From Marinomonas polaris DSM 16579 (GTDB lineage: Bacteria; Pseudomonadota; Gammaproteobacteria; Pseudomonadales; Marinomonadaceae), in NCBI RefSeq assembly GCF_900129155.1, contig NZ_FQVF01000016.1, positions 1-64,000 on the forward strand: DNA of 64,000 bases, written 5' to 3'. Each line of letters begins with the position of its first letter. Within the stretch, counting starts at the first letter, position 1. Positions 28,147 through 37,804 of the stretch are shown piece after piece. Below the pieces are notes generated by a model that was not told the DNA's origin, made no database searches, and saw nothing but the letters and a program-made list of their open reading frames with translations. The translations under genes were made by a program, and so were the position numbers.

Positions 28147-30453
28147 TTATCGCCTATGAAAAGCTTCACGCCATTTGAAGAATTCTTCTGCAACCAACGG
28201 CTTAGAGAAAAAGTAGCCCTGTATTTTATCACAATGATATTGTCTTAAAAGTGCCGTTCCCTCAGCATTCTCTGCGCCTTCAGCTGTTACCTGAAAGCCC
28301 AAACTATGAGACAGTTCAATGGTAGCCTTAGTAATAAACTCATCGCCTTTATTGGTATCAATAAACTGAATAAAGGCTCGGTCAATTTTCACTTCATTGA
28401 CTGGTAACTCGCGCAAATACGCCAAAGAAGATTGCCCTGTGCCAAAGTCATCAATGGCAAGGTGAATACCCATCTCTTGTAATGCTTTCAATACATTAAT
28501 AACTTTCACTCGGTCTTTCATTACCGCACTTTCTGTTACTTCTAATGCAAGCGCACGAGTCGGTAAACGATTCGCTTGCAATGCCTCAGAGACAATAAAT
28601 GGCAGCTGTTCATCTAACAGATCATGCGCCGATAAATTCACCGCGACACGTACTTCATGACCCTGAACCCACCACTTGCTCAGTTGAGACAAGACAGTAT
28701 TCAATACCCATTTCGTTAATTGTTGAATGCTACCAGCATGTTCTAATAAAGAAATAAACTCATCTGGTGGAAGGAAACCAAGCTCAGGGTGAATCCAACG
28801 AATTAGTGCTTCTGCTTCATGGCAATCGTCGCCAGCTAAACCAATCTTAGGCTGATAAACAACAAATAACTGACCGCCTTCTAGTGCAGCTGGTAAGTCT
28901 CGAATAATCGTCAGCTGACGACGGTGGTTTTCATCCTGACCTACTTCATAAAAAACGCATAACTCGCTTGATTCACGCGCTTCATCGGCAACAATATCCA
29001 AACGGCGCATGGCGCTATTTACACTGTTGGTGGCATGTTCAAATGGGAGCACTGCGATACTAATATCCAAGCGAATACCAGAACCAGCTTCTACTTCAAA
29101 CTCTTCACTGAACAGACATTTTAAATTGCTACAGTCCTGCTGAGTGATTGGTCGGCCAAAAATCAGCAAAAATTTATCGCCGCTTAATCGAGCCAACATA
29201 TTGGCATCATGTCCCCACTTTTGAAGCCGTTCAGCTACTTTCGAAAGTAGTGAACTCCCTACATCAAATCCCAACATATTGTTGATGTCTTTAAAGTGAC
29301 GAATATTCACAAGTACCAAACCACCTTGTTCTTTTGGCAACTCATCACTTAAGTACTGCTCTACCGCGCTCTGATTAAATAAGCCTGTAAGCTGATCATG
29401 AGAAGCACGATATGTCATTTCGTCTTCCCTGTTGATAATAGAATCTTGCATTGTTTTCATGGTATGGGATAGAACGCCAAATTCGCCCACCATATCCGGC
29501 GCACTAATTTTTTCTTTATTGCCACCTTGGCCAATTTGCTTTGCATAATCCACCAAGCGGCTAATTGGCTGAGTCATATTACGAGCCAGGGCAACACCAA
29601 ATAACAACGCCAGTGCCAGCGCCCCAGTAAAAATCAATACCAACTGATTACGGGTGTTATTGTAACTCTGCAACCAAGGACCATAAGGCAAATGAATAAT
29701 CCCCCATTGATTTGATACTCCAAGATCAACACCAAGCGATAGATACTTTTCATCATTAGAAAAAACTGGGGATTTGAGAATACTTTTAATGCTGCCAATT
29801 TCCTTAAATAGCGTTTCTTTTTCTTCTAGTGGCAAGGTCGATCCACCGGAAAGAGTATGTGCATCATCAACTTCATAAACAAAACTGACGTCTAACCCTG
29901 TGACATTTTTAATTTGTTCTGCCAAAGCTTGATCGAGCAGAAAAGCCATGCCCACCCATGCCACCACATTAGGCGCTTTAATAGGTACTAAAACCAACTG
30001 ATAAGCGCGACCATCAAACGCAATCATAGTACTAATAGATGAACCACCTGAACGGCGAGCAGCAAAGACTAGCTCTGCAACCGTATTGCTAATATTCAGC
30101 TCTTGAGTAGCGGTAATTAACTCACCTTGAGGAGAAACGAGAACAGAAATGTCCGCATTAATACGTGCGCCATGGTTTTGTAAAACAGAGCGAATCGTGC
30201 CAGTTTCTCGAGTCGCTACGGCCTGTTTAAAACCAAAATCAGAGGTTAAGATCTCAACCCCTTTAGTTAACTGCTCGGCGCGTGCTTCGAGAAACAAATC
30301 AAAGACATTGCGTGATACGTCGATGGAATGAACGCCTTGTTTGTAATTATCTTCTTTTAAAGACGACAATACCGCCAATGCAGTTCCTAACTGAACCAGA
30401 GCAAGCAACACCAAGACAAACATAATGAGTCGTGCTTGAAAGCTTTTTAACAC
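28147..30453 (-). CDS. Membrane GGDEF/EAL protein with degenerate GGDEF motif
   Basis: The 768-residue protein has an N-terminal membrane helix, a periplasmic sensor of about 240 residues (Cache-like), a second helix near 270-295, a HAMP domain and then GGDEF and EAL domains. The GGDEF site reads SGDKF, so cyclase activity is unlikely. The EAL domain looks complete: EALIRW, VNLSAHD, LEVTES, IDDFGTG, VKIDRAF, TAEGAEN and IQGYFFSKPL. I infer a c-di-GMP phosphodiesterase, possibly regulated through the inactive GGDEF domain. Alternatively it is a LapD-like effector. Confidence 0.88.
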   Translation of the reverse strand: MLKSFQARLIMFVLVLLALVQLGTALAVLSSLKEDNYKQGVHSIDVSRNVFDLFLEARAEQLTKGVEILTSDFGFKQAVATRETGTIRSVLQNHGARINADISVLVSPQGELITATQELNISNTVAELVFAARRSGGSSISTMIAFDGRAYQLVLVPIKAPNVVAWVGMAFLLDQALAEQIKNVTGLDVSFVYEVDDAHTLSGGSTLPLEEKETLFKEIGSIKSILKSPVFSNDEKYLSLGVDLGVSNQWGIIHLPYGPWLQSYNNTRNQLVLIFTGALALALLFGVALARNMTQPISRLVDYAKQIGQGGNKEKISAPDMVGEFGVLSHTMKTMQDSIINREDEMTYRASHDQLTGLFNQSAVEQYLSDELPKEQGGLVLVNIRHFKDINNMLGFDVGSSLLSKVAERLQKWGHDANMLARLSGDKFLLIFGRPITQQDCSNLKCLFSEEFEVEAGSGIRLDISIAVLPFEHATNSVNSAMRRLDIVADEARESSELCVFYEVGQDENHRRQLTIIRDLPAALEGGQLFVVYQPKIGLAGDDCHEAEALIRWIHPELGFLPPDEFISLLEHAGSIQQLTKWVLNTVLSQLSKWWVQGHEVRVAVNLSAHDLLDEQLPFIVSEALQANRLPTRALALEVTESAVMKDRVKVINVLKALQEMGIHLAIDDFGTGQSSLAYLRELPVNEVKIDRAFIQFIDTNKGDEFITKATIELSHSLGFQVTAEGAENAEGTALLRQYHCDKIQGYFFSKPLVAEEFFKWREAFHRR

Positions 30454-30568
30454 CTTAAAACCTCTTTAATGCTAATGACCTAGGCTGCTTAACTGAAAAC
30501 CAAAAAACACAACAATGATCAAGAATAATAGGGCTTATCTTGTTTTTATGCCATATTTCCCAATAACC

Positions 30569-31552
30569 CTAATTTTGCCAATAATTATCTTTCCAATAAT
30601 CTATTTGATCGTCAGCAAGGAAACTCCAAGCAACAAATCGACTAATTTTCTGGCCTTGCGCCATTTCAATCGTTTTCACTTGGCGAGCACCAACATCTTT
30701 TAATGTCCGATAAATCGCATCTAAATTCCCCTGACGCGCCACCAAAGACGTAAACCAAAAGCAACGGTCAGCGTACCGCACGCTTTCTTTTACCATACGC
30801 GAAACAAAACCCGCTTCACCGCCATCACACCATAATTCTGCAGCCGTGCCGCCAAAGTTCAACACTGGCTTTTCAGTTTTATCAGCTTTACCCTTTACCC
30901 CACGCCATTTACGTTGAGATTCGTCAATCATCGCCGATTCGCTGGTATGAAACGGCGGATTACATAAGGTCAAATCAAAGCGGTCTTTTTCTTTCCACAC
31001 ACCATCAAAAAGCTTAGCAGGTTGAGTTTGCAAACGCGCATTAATTGCGCCCTTCAAGCACGGATTAGATTTAACAATGGTGTCGCAAGTCGCTACGGCA
31101 ACTGGATTCACATCGGAACCGATAAACTGCCAGCCATATTCTTGATGACCAATAATCGGATAAACACAGTTCGCCCCAACCCCCACATCCAAGACTTTTA
31201 TACCTTTTCCGCGAGGAATCACGCCCTGATTACTAGCGGCGAGTAAATCTGCTAAATAATGAATGTAATCCGCTCGACCAGGAATAGGCGGGCAAAGGTA
31301 ACCAGGTGGAATATCCCAAAAGGCAACGCCATAGAAATGATTGAGCAAGGCACGATTTAAGGTTTTCACTGCATTGGGATTGGCAAAGTCCACTGACTCA
31401 TTACCGTATTGATTCAGTTGAATAAAACCAGAAAGTTCAGGGCAAGAATCCGCTAATAGCGCAAAATCGTAACGCGCACGATGCGGGTTACGAGGATGAA
31501 GCTCTAATTTATTGGTGCGTTTACTTTTCGTATTCTTGCTTTTTAGGACCAC
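30569..31552 (-). CDS. rlmF: 23S rRNA (adenine1618-N6)-methyltransferase
   Basis: RlmF methylates A1618 of 23S rRNA. The 327-residue protein has the family's LHPRNPHRARYDFALLADSCPEL N-terminal block, an SAM-binding LDVGVGANCVYPIIG loop and the NPPF catalytic motif (LCNPPFHTSESAM). The start is a GTG at 31552 without a clear ribosome binding site; no better in-frame start is seen. Basic residues near the N-terminus suit RNA binding. Confidence 0.93.
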   Translation of the reverse strand: MVLKSKNTKSKRTNKLELHPRNPHRARYDFALLADSCPELSGFIQLNQYGNESVDFANPNAVKTLNRALLNHFYGVAFWDIPPGYLCPPIPGRADYIHYLADLLAASNQGVIPRGKGIKVLDVGVGANCVYPIIGHQEYGWQFIGSDVNPVAVATCDTIVKSNPCLKGAINARLQTQPAKLFDGVWKEKDRFDLTLCNPPFHTSESAMIDESQRKWRGVKGKADKTEKPVLNFGGTAAELWCDGGEAGFVSRMVKESVRYADRCFWFTSLVARQGNLDAIYRTLKDVGARQVKTIEMAQGQKISRFVAWSFLADDQIDYWKDNYWQN

Positions 31553-31662
31553 TGTGATGCCATTGTTTTAAACCAAAACGCGAGTATAACCGAATTCCTC
31601 AGCTTGGACTAAATGTGCTGGATTGGAAGGTCACGGCTATGAAATCTCACAGAGCATGAATA

Positions 31663-32595
31663 TCATGGTTCTGGATAAGGAATTAAGCCTTTTACTACTC
31701 GCTCACAAATGTCTCTAAACCAGATCACACCGGGATCATTTTCTACCGATTTTGGCCAACTTGAATAATAGTGAATAAAAGGAAAATCCATCGGTAGATC
31801 TTTGATCACCAAACCAAATTGCTGTTGAAACCGTTCTGGCAACAAACCACTGTTACTCATTAAAAGTGACGTTCTGCCTACCGTTTCCAAAGCAGCCAAC
31901 ATGTAAGGCGTACGAAAGGCAAAATGCCGCTCACGTGCACGCTCACCAAGTAAGGCATCACTAATCACAGGATTAGAACCGCCCAAATTCACTAATACAT
32001 GAGAGTAAGCCAAATAGTCATCTAAGGTAATGTTATCTTTCATGGCTAATGCATGATTCGCAGACATGACACAGCGAAATTTTTCACGCCCCAGTAGATG
32101 TTTCTCAAAGCTATTAGGAAGTTGAATGTAATCACTACACAAGGCAAGATCTAAAGAATGCTCCGCTTGGTTTAGTAAACTGGTTTCAGTAAGCGTACTG
32201 GTTTCCAATGAGGCAAAAGGTGCTTCTCGATAAAATTGCTCCGCAATCGCAGGCATATAAGCTTGAGCCTGATAATGGGTGGTTTGCATACGAAAAGTAC
32301 GATAACTGCTTTGCGGCTGAAATTCAGATTCTGTCCACAACCCTGCCAATTGTTCCAACATGAGCTTTAATGGCGCTTCTAATGCTAATGCTTTTGACGT
32401 TGGTACCATGCCTTTTGAGGTACGAATAAACAAAGGATCATCAAAGGCGTCACGTAATCGATTAAGCAATCGACTCATTGCAGATTGACTTAAGTAGAGG
32501 CGATCGGCCGCCCGCCCAACGTTACGTTCTTCCAATAAGTATAAGAGCCCAGTCAGGGATTTAAGATCCAAATGTTGTAGCGAGCTAGGAATCAT
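31663..32595 (-). CDS. LysR-family transcriptional regulator
   Basis: About 310 residues with the N-terminal winged helix-turn-helix (LLYLLEERNVGRAADRLYLSQSAMSRLLNRLRDAFDDPLFIRTSKGMVPT) and a PBP-like effector domain. I use the ATG at 32595; the TTG two codons upstream is less likely. It is divergent from a DMT transporter across about 110 bases and probably controls it. Effector unknown. Confidence 0.92.
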   Translation of the reverse strand: MIPSSLQHLDLKSLTGLLYLLEERNVGRAADRLYLSQSAMSRLLNRLRDAFDDPLFIRTSKGMVPTSKALALEAPLKLMLEQLAGLWTESEFQPQSSYRTFRMQTTHYQAQAYMPAIAEQFYREAPFASLETSTLTETSLLNQAEHSLDLALCSDYIQLPNSFEKHLLGREKFRCVMSANHALAMKDNITLDDYLAYSHVLVNLGGSNPVISDALLGERARERHFAFRTPYMLAALETVGRTSLLMSNSGLLPERFQQQFGLVIKDLPMDFPFIHYYSSWPKSVENDPGVIWFRDICERVVKGLIPYPEP

Positions 32596-32666
32596 GACCA
32601 AATCTCGATTTATGCATAATGATTAGAACTATTATGCATTGGATTTAATAAGGGGGGAAAGCCATT

Positions 32667-32714
32667 ATGAAATTTCTAACTCTCTTCTCTTTAATAAGGC
32701 TAAAGCCATGCTAA
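32667..32714 (+). CDS. Possible 15-codon leader peptide upstream of the DMT transporter
   Basis: An ATG preceded by a very strong AGGGGGG site opens a frame encoding MKFLTLFSLIRLKPC. Its TAA (32712-32714) lies just past the ATG of the downstream transporter (32708-32710), so the frames overlap by seven bases and could be translationally coupled. The strong ribosome binding site has no other obvious gene to serve. Confidence 0.4.
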   Translation: MKFLTLFSLIRLKPC

Positions 32715-33673
32715 CTTCAAAACAGACTTTTTTGTACGGCCTCTTTTTTAGCTCCGTCACTGTGCTGTTTTGGGGAATGTTGCCCATTGCTCTCAAACTT
32801 TCTGGAGGGTTTTCCGATCCTATTACTCTAACTTGGTTGCGCTTTTCAGTGGCTGGTATCATTTTGGGCTTATGGCAATGGCAACGCGGCAAATTAGGCG
32901 AGTTCAAATCCCTGTCTAAAAATGACTGGCTGCGTCTTTTTGCTGCAGGAACGTTTTTGATTGTTAACTACACGAGCTTTGCTTGGAGCTTGAATTTTTT
33001 ACTCCCTGGTTCAGCACAATTGAGCTTCCAAATCGCACCGCTGTTTCTTGCCTTAGGCGGTTTGTTTTTTCTAAAAGAAAGCATTAACTGGCAACAATGG
33101 TTATGTTTTGTAGGAATAGGCTTAGGGATGTTGGTTTTTTTCCACCCTATTTTTGGGCAAGGTAGTCAAGGCTCAATCTGGGTTGGTTTCGCTATTGTTC
33201 AGATGTCTGCCGCGGCATGGTCTATGTATGCGTTGCTGCAAAAGTCTTTGTTCAAACATCTAGCACCGTCCAATATATTACTAGCGATTTATATTTATGC
33301 TTTAGTCGTTATGCTGCCGTTTTCATCACCAAACGAACTGCTAAAAATGTCTTCTGATGATGCTTGGATTGCCGCATTTTGCTGCCTTAATACACTCATT
33401 GCGTATGGTGCTTTCGCACAAGCAATGCGTTATTGGCAAACAGTTCAAGTCAGCGCTTCGATCGCGTTAACGCCTGTGATGGCATTCATATTGACAGAAT
33501 TCTGTGTGGCTTTTGGTTGGTGGTCAGGCAGCATAAGCTCATCTCATGCAGACTTGCTCAGTTTGTTTGGCATGTTGATAGTTGTCATCAGCGCGATTAA
33601 CGTGCAACTGATAAGCGCAAGAGTACAGCGTAAAGCCGCGTTACTGACAAAACCACTAAGTGAAGCAGCTTAG
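32708..33673 (+). CDS. EamA/DMT-family transporter
   Basis: About 321 residues and ten membrane segments in two EamA repeats (SSVTVLFWGMLPIALKLSGG... and VGFAIVQMSAAAWSMYALLQK...). The start at 32708 has AAGG upstream; the same frame is open further upstream but begins only with TTG. It is divergent from the LysR gene and may be coupled to a short leader frame. Substrate unknown. Confidence 0.85.
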   Translation: MLTSKQTFLYGLFFSSVTVLFWGMLPIALKLSGGFSDPITLTWLRFSVAGIILGLWQWQRGKLGEFKSLSKNDWLRLFAAGTFLIVNYTSFAWSLNFLLPGSAQLSFQIAPLFLALGGLFFLKESINWQQWLCFVGIGLGMLVFFHPIFGQGSQGSIWVGFAIVQMSAAAWSMYALLQKSLFKHLAPSNILLAIYIYALVVMLPFSSPNELLKMSSDDAWIAAFCCLNTLIAYGAFAQAMRYWQTVQVSASIALTPVMAFILTEFCVAFGWWSGSISSSHADLLSLFGMLIVVISAINVQLISARVQRKAALLTKPLSEAA

Positions 33674-33697
33674 TTTGATCTGCAGAGCTTTAGGCGG

Positions 33698-34048
33698 TTA
33701 TAGCCATAGCGTAAATGGAATGATTGAAATACCTAAAATAAGCAATACAGCGATTAGAGTAAAAATAGCTTCCGCAGGATTTTGACGAGTGTGTTGTAAA
33801 TAACCCAATATCCATTGCCCAAAAGTGATGGGACGCATGGTTTTAGCTCGAGCGATTTGATCTTCTAGAATTAACTCTCTCGCTTTTATGGCTTGCTCTT
33901 TATCTTTTACCCACAGTCCGGCCATGGAAATTTGCCAACGTCCAGCAGTGGTTTCGTAGAAGGCAATGTCATGGTCGGTTAATAGTTGACGAATATCGTC
34001 CGCTTCCTCATCAGGAACATATTTAAGCCGAAAAACCAGAGTTGCCAT
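33698..34048 (-). CDS. DUF6164 family membrane-anchored protein
   Basis: The 116-residue protein MATLVFRLKYVPDEEADDIR... fits the DUF6164 family as I remember it: a ferredoxin-like N-terminal domain with VPDEEADDIRQLL and YETTAGRWQIS, then a C-terminal hydrophobic helix (AIFTLIAVLLILGISIIPFTLWL). The open frame extends upstream, but the family N-terminus fits the ATG at 34048. Function unknown. Confidence 0.75.
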   Translation of the reverse strand: MATLVFRLKYVPDEEADDIRQLLTDHDIAFYETTAGRWQISMAGLWVKDKEQAIKARELILEDQIARAKTMRPITFGQWILGYLQHTRQNPAEAIFTLIAVLLILGISIIPFTLWL

Positions 34049-34134
34049 ATCGTAAAAACCTTGAGCATAGAAATTAAGCGGTAGAGAGTAAGAGAAGCCA
34101 GACAATAATACAATCTTGTATTGTGAATGACTTT

Positions 34135-35688
34135 TTAAGGAGAGGCGTTTTCTTCAAACCAAGCAATAACTTGTTCTTTTGGTAGAGGTCGACAAAAGTA
34201 ATAACCTTGTACCCTGTCAACACCAAGCTCTCGAACCGCATTAAGCTGATCTTCATGTTCAACGCCTTCGGCGATCAACTCCATATTGAGTTCTTTTGCC
34301 AGTTTCGTGACTGAAGTTAGTATCTGACGGGTGAACTGATCATCCTTCAAGCTAGCGATAAAAATTTGATCCAGTTTCAATGTGTCATATGGGAAACGGC
34401 GAAGAAAATCTAATCCTGCATAGCCAGTGCCAAAATCATCTACAGACAAACTAACGCCTAGTGCTTTAATATGTTCAAAACGACTCACCATCAAAGGCAA
34501 CTCTGCAGCGTCTAATACACTGGTTTCTGTTACTTCAAGGCCAAGCCGACCTTTCAATTCAGGATACTCTTCAAGGATTTCGGCCAAATCTGACGCGAAG
34601 CCTTCTTTAAGAAGGCTATGCCTATCAACGTTCACTGATATTTTAATGTGCCTTAGTTGCTCAGGATATTCTCTATAAAAGTCCCCAACTTTGCGAATCA
34701 CCATCCAAGTAAGATGATCGATCAAGCCCAACCGATCCGCCATATCTACAATCACTAATGGCGAGACCTGACCATAACGAAATGAATTCCATCGAATAAG
34801 AGCCTCCATTTCATGAAACCCACCCTCTGTTAGTGAAACAATCGGCTGAAAATGCACTTCCATCGTATTGTTTTTAATTGCTCGTTTGATGCAATGACGT
34901 AAAGAGCGTCGATAATAAACAAGCACTAAATGCCCGACATAGAACACGAAAGACAACAACACCCAGCACACTATAATAAATGGCAAAAGCGACCATAAAT
35001 GACGCCAGTATAAACTTGAGGGAAAAAACACAGCTAATGTCATCGACCAATCAGCTAAGGATACTTCTGTATTACCCAATACTCTGGAATCTATGTCATT
35101 GCTATTTGAAAAGAGTATCTGCTTACCGAGAGTCAGTTCATAAAAATAATCTGGTAAAAGGATTTGATCGACACTGGCGGCTATCTTATCTGGCGGCGCT
35201 AATCCATTTACACCAAGACCATCATCCCTCTGATAAAAAGCAAAAAATGTAGATTCTCCCAACGTATTAGAATTCACTAAAGAGACTGTTTTTCGCCCCA
35301 TACTCTGCGTAATTCGTGACGCAATTGAGTCATATATTTTAATATTTGTAGTTCCTAGATTTGAGCAATACACTATAAACTCTGAATTGAACAAGCCAAA
35401 TTCTTTAAAGATAGGGGAATAAAATGTGGCGCGTCTTAAACGCGTAATATCAGCTTTTTCACAAGACAAACTGCTATCGTTAACAACCTGTTTTAATTCA
35501 GTAAAAATAGCATTCATTCGATCCGATAAAGCATTTTTGGCGACATTTGTACGATTATCTAAATCATTCAATAAAGATAAATAAAGCCCTAGAGTAAAAA
35601 CCGTGAAAATAATAAAAAAGGAAAGGAAAGCATAGAGGAAGACTACTTTTTTCTTTGAAGGCACTAGTGCAGTGATGTTTTTAAACAT
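34135..35688 (-). CDS. CSS-motif EAL c-di-GMP phosphodiesterase
   Basis: The 517-residue protein has two membrane helices (about 18-38 and 232-258) flanking a periplasmic domain with two cysteines (SCEKADITRLRR... and FIVYCSNLG), as in CSS-motif (PdeB/PdeC type) phosphodiesterases. There the thiol/disulphide state governs activity. The EAL domain is complete: EALIRW, NVDRHSL, LEVTETS, VDDFGTGYAGL, LKLDQIF, IAEGVEHEDQL and VQGYYFCRPL. It should hydrolyse c-di-GMP to pGpG at the inner membrane. Confidence 0.9.
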   Translation of the reverse strand: MFKNITALVPSKKKVVFLYAFLSFFIIFTVFTLGLYLSLLNDLDNRTNVAKNALSDRMNAIFTELKQVVNDSSLSCEKADITRLRRATFYSPIFKEFGLFNSEFIVYCSNLGTTNIKIYDSIASRITQSMGRKTVSLVNSNTLGESTFFAFYQRDDGLGVNGLAPPDKIAASVDQILLPDYFYELTLGKQILFSNSNDIDSRVLGNTEVSLADWSMTLAVFFPSSLYWRHLWSLLPFIIVCWVLLSFVFYVGHLVLVYYRRSLRHCIKRAIKNNTMEVHFQPIVSLTEGGFHEMEALIRWNSFRYGQVSPLVIVDMADRLGLIDHLTWMVIRKVGDFYREYPEQLRHIKISVNVDRHSLLKEGFASDLAEILEEYPELKGRLGLEVTETSVLDAAELPLMVSRFEHIKALGVSLSVDDFGTGYAGLDFLRRFPYDTLKLDQIFIASLKDDQFTRQILTSVTKLAKELNMELIAEGVEHEDQLNAVRELGVDRVQGYYFCRPLPKEQVIAWFEENASP

Positions 35689-35791
35689 AAAGCGCCCTCC
35701 CTGTTACTTAGTCTAAAAGAAATAAATCATACTATTTTTAGGTCTATTAAAAGACATTCAGATCATTACATAGATATTTAAAAGCGCCAAT

Positions 35792-35820
35792 AAAAAAGAC
35801 TGCCTAAAGCAGTCTTTTTT
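35792..35820. terminator. Bidirectional rho-independent terminator
   Basis: Perfect 12-base arms (AAAAAAGACTGC and its complement) with a CTAAA loop carry T-runs in both directions. It lies downstream of the DUF3833 gene, so it ends the leftward stress operon, and upstream of the EAL gene. Confidence 0.85.
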
Positions 35821-35935
35821 ATATAACACAGAAAATAAACCTTGTGCTCACTATCTCTATCCAACGAGGTAATAAAGCATCTATAGTATTATGCATTTTT
35901 GTACGAACGATCAAATGTAATTAAACGCATCTGTA

Positions 35936-36487
35936 CTACTGAGGCACCTTTTCAATAACGATAGACAAGTAACCAACTTCAACGCCAAATTTTTTCATTA
36001 TCGATTCGTTAATAACTACACCATCTTTTACCATATACATACGATCATCAACATTCACTTCGATTACATCGCCATCATAGGGGACTTGTAAAACATAATT
36101 CATAAATAAGGCATTGCCAGACATTTTAATCTCACCAGAGCCAACAACATCGTTCGCTGTTGCGGAATATTCACCCTGATCGTTAGGCGTCATAATCCAG
36201 GTTCTATGCTGGATTTCACCATCATCAAATACAAATTTTTCAACCAATATGCCAACACCAGCTTTCCAGCGTCCTTCTAACGTGGCATTGAAATAACGAG
36301 TCACTTCGCCACTGCGATTTTTCAAAATGCCGTGCGCAGTTAAAGACCCGGAAAAGAAGTGTTGTAAGTCAAACTTGGGCTCATTTTTAGCATACAAAGA
36401 CACGTCTGACGTAGAACATGCCGTAAGCAATAACAAACACAGTAAAACAGTAAATTTGCCCATAACAGATCGGCACAAATGCTTCAT
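35936..36487 (-). CDS. DUF3833 family lipoprotein
   Basis: The 183-residue protein has a lipoprotein signal ending in the lipobox LTAC (Cys24), then a mature domain with the DUF3833 pattern (FDLQHFFSGSLTAHGILKNRSGEVTRYF, RTWIMTP). It is probably membrane-anchored, with a lipocalin-like beta barrel. AGAGGAAG precedes the start. It is the last gene of the leftward operon that begins at 42438. DUF3833 genes commonly travel with ECF sigma/ChrR loci; molecular function is unknown. Confidence 0.85.
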   Translation of the reverse strand: MKHLCRSVMGKFTVLLCLLLLTACSTSDVSLYAKNEPKFDLQHFFSGSLTAHGILKNRSGEVTRYFNATLEGRWKAGVGILVEKFVFDDGEIQHRTWIMTPNDQGEYSATANDVVGSGEIKMSGNALFMNYVLQVPYDGDVIEVNVDDRMYMVKDGVVINESIMKKFGVEVGYLSIVIEKVPQ

Positions 36488-36519
36488 ATTGCTTCCTCTA
36501 AACTAATGTTGAAAATCGA

Positions 36520-37248
36520 CTACATATAATGATATTGGATATCGACTGCTTGATACTTGCCTTGTGCGTCACAGATATTTGCCCGACCAGTAAAGCGCAG
36601 TAAACTTTTATCTGCTGGATCATAAGCAACCACAATAGGATCGACCGCCAGTTTTACCAACCAAGAAACTGGGGAAAGAGCGAAACACTGAGCGCCATCC
36701 TGAGTCCCCTCCACACATGTCACTTTACTAAAACGAAATGTGAAGGTCGTTTGTTTACTGGGTACTAGATACTCAATATCCATATTTTTACCTGCCTCTA
36801 AGGCGTCCCAGTATTGTTTAATAAAAGCATCAAAACCAGCATCAACAACCATGCCAGCCGCTAATTTCACTGATGCCTTTTCTTCTTTGCCAGCACTATT
36901 TTCTTGATAAACAACATCTAACTTTCCGCCAGATTGGGTAACTTCAATCTTTTCACCGTTACGCTCATTTAACTGCGAAAAACTTGGAGTTATCATCGAC
37001 TGAGAAAAATTTAGCGTTTTATGCCCAAAAACACGGCCATCTGGCTCTGAGTATTCGACACTGTAAGTACCATCAGCGAGTTTTTCGTGAGTTTCTCTAT
37101 ATAACAAAGCACCCGTTTCGACACTGTAGGCACTGCCTACTATTTTAGAAAAAGACGTATCAGCCAAACATACAGAGCTAAATAAGAAGGCACAAAAGGC
37201 AGCAATAAAAAACCGCTGCTGCGGTAAAAACTCGAAAGAACGCTTCAT
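36520..37248 (-). CDS. Secreted protein of unknown function in the ECF/ChrR operon
   Basis: About 242 residues with an N-terminal signal peptide (hydrophobic FFIAAFCAFLFSSVCLA, cleavage likely after Ala near 30). The mature part is beta-rich with two cysteines near residues 190-200. I start at the ATG at 37248, because the upstream in-frame GTG overlaps the AGGA site. It lies 32 bases before the DUF3833 gene and 32 after the DUF2878 gene. I do not recognise a named family. Confidence 0.65.
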   Translation of the reverse strand: MKRSFEFLPQQRFFIAAFCAFLFSSVCLADTSFSKIVGSAYSVETGALLYRETHEKLADGTYSVEYSEPDGRVFGHKTLNFSQSMITPSFSQLNERNGEKIEVTQSGGKLDVVYQENSAGKEEKASVKLAAGMVVDAGFDAFIKQYWDALEAGKNMDIEYLVPSKQTTFTFRFSKVTCVEGTQDGAQCFALSPVSWLVKLAVDPIVVAYDPADKSLLRFTGRANICDAQGKYQAVDIQYHYM

Positions 37249-37280
37249 TTTCTTATCTATCCTCACTATTTAACCAATGC

Positions 37281-37790
37281 TCATTTTTGAAATAATGCCC
37301 ACTTTTCACAAAGCCATACACCCAACGGTAACACCAAAGACCAAATAATCGCTACTATAAAAAGAGTCAGGAACACTGGTTCTGACAAGCTGATACCGGC
37401 TAAATTAGCACCAGCAAAATAACTCATCGTTGGCCCAACTACACCCATTAAAGCACTCAAAACATAACGGGAGCGCAAAAAAGCCAAACTATGAGCAAAT
37501 AAGGTGCCGACACAAACCCAAAGACAAAGCAGCCAAATCGGCGGCAATTTTGTTTGTCCGAATAAGGTCACGTTCGATGAAAACACCTCGATATGAAATA
37601 AAGTACCATCAATGACGACACCTAGTGCTAGGAAGGTAAACAGCAAACGCCATTCTCTACGAGTCTGCATAAAATAGCGATCATGCAAAAAAAGATAAAC
37701 CAGAGTTGCGACCAATGCCCAAGCGTTGCCAGCAAGCAAGCAGACAAACCAAACGATTTGAAACAAAATGGCATTAATCAAAGGTTTCAT
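37281..37790 (-). CDS. DUF2878 family membrane protein
   Basis: The 169-residue protein has five hydrophobic helices and the DUF2878 pattern (LINAILFQIVWFVCLLAGN and LALGVVIDGTLFHIEVF, with PPIWLLCLWVCVGTLFAHSL). GGAG lies eight bases before the ATG. It sits 14 bases after the CFA-synthase-like gene in the leftward operon. Function unknown; the family is typically found in this locus type. Confidence 0.85.
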   Translation of the reverse strand: MKPLINAILFQIVWFVCLLAGNAWALVATLVYLFLHDRYFMQTRREWRLLFTFLALGVVIDGTLFHIEVFSSNVTLFGQTKLPPIWLLCLWVCVGTLFAHSLAFLRSRYVLSALMGVVGPTMSYFAGANLAGISLSEPVFLTLFIVAIIWSLVLPLGVWLCEKWALFQK

Positions 37791-37804
37791 GCCATTTACT
37801 CCAT

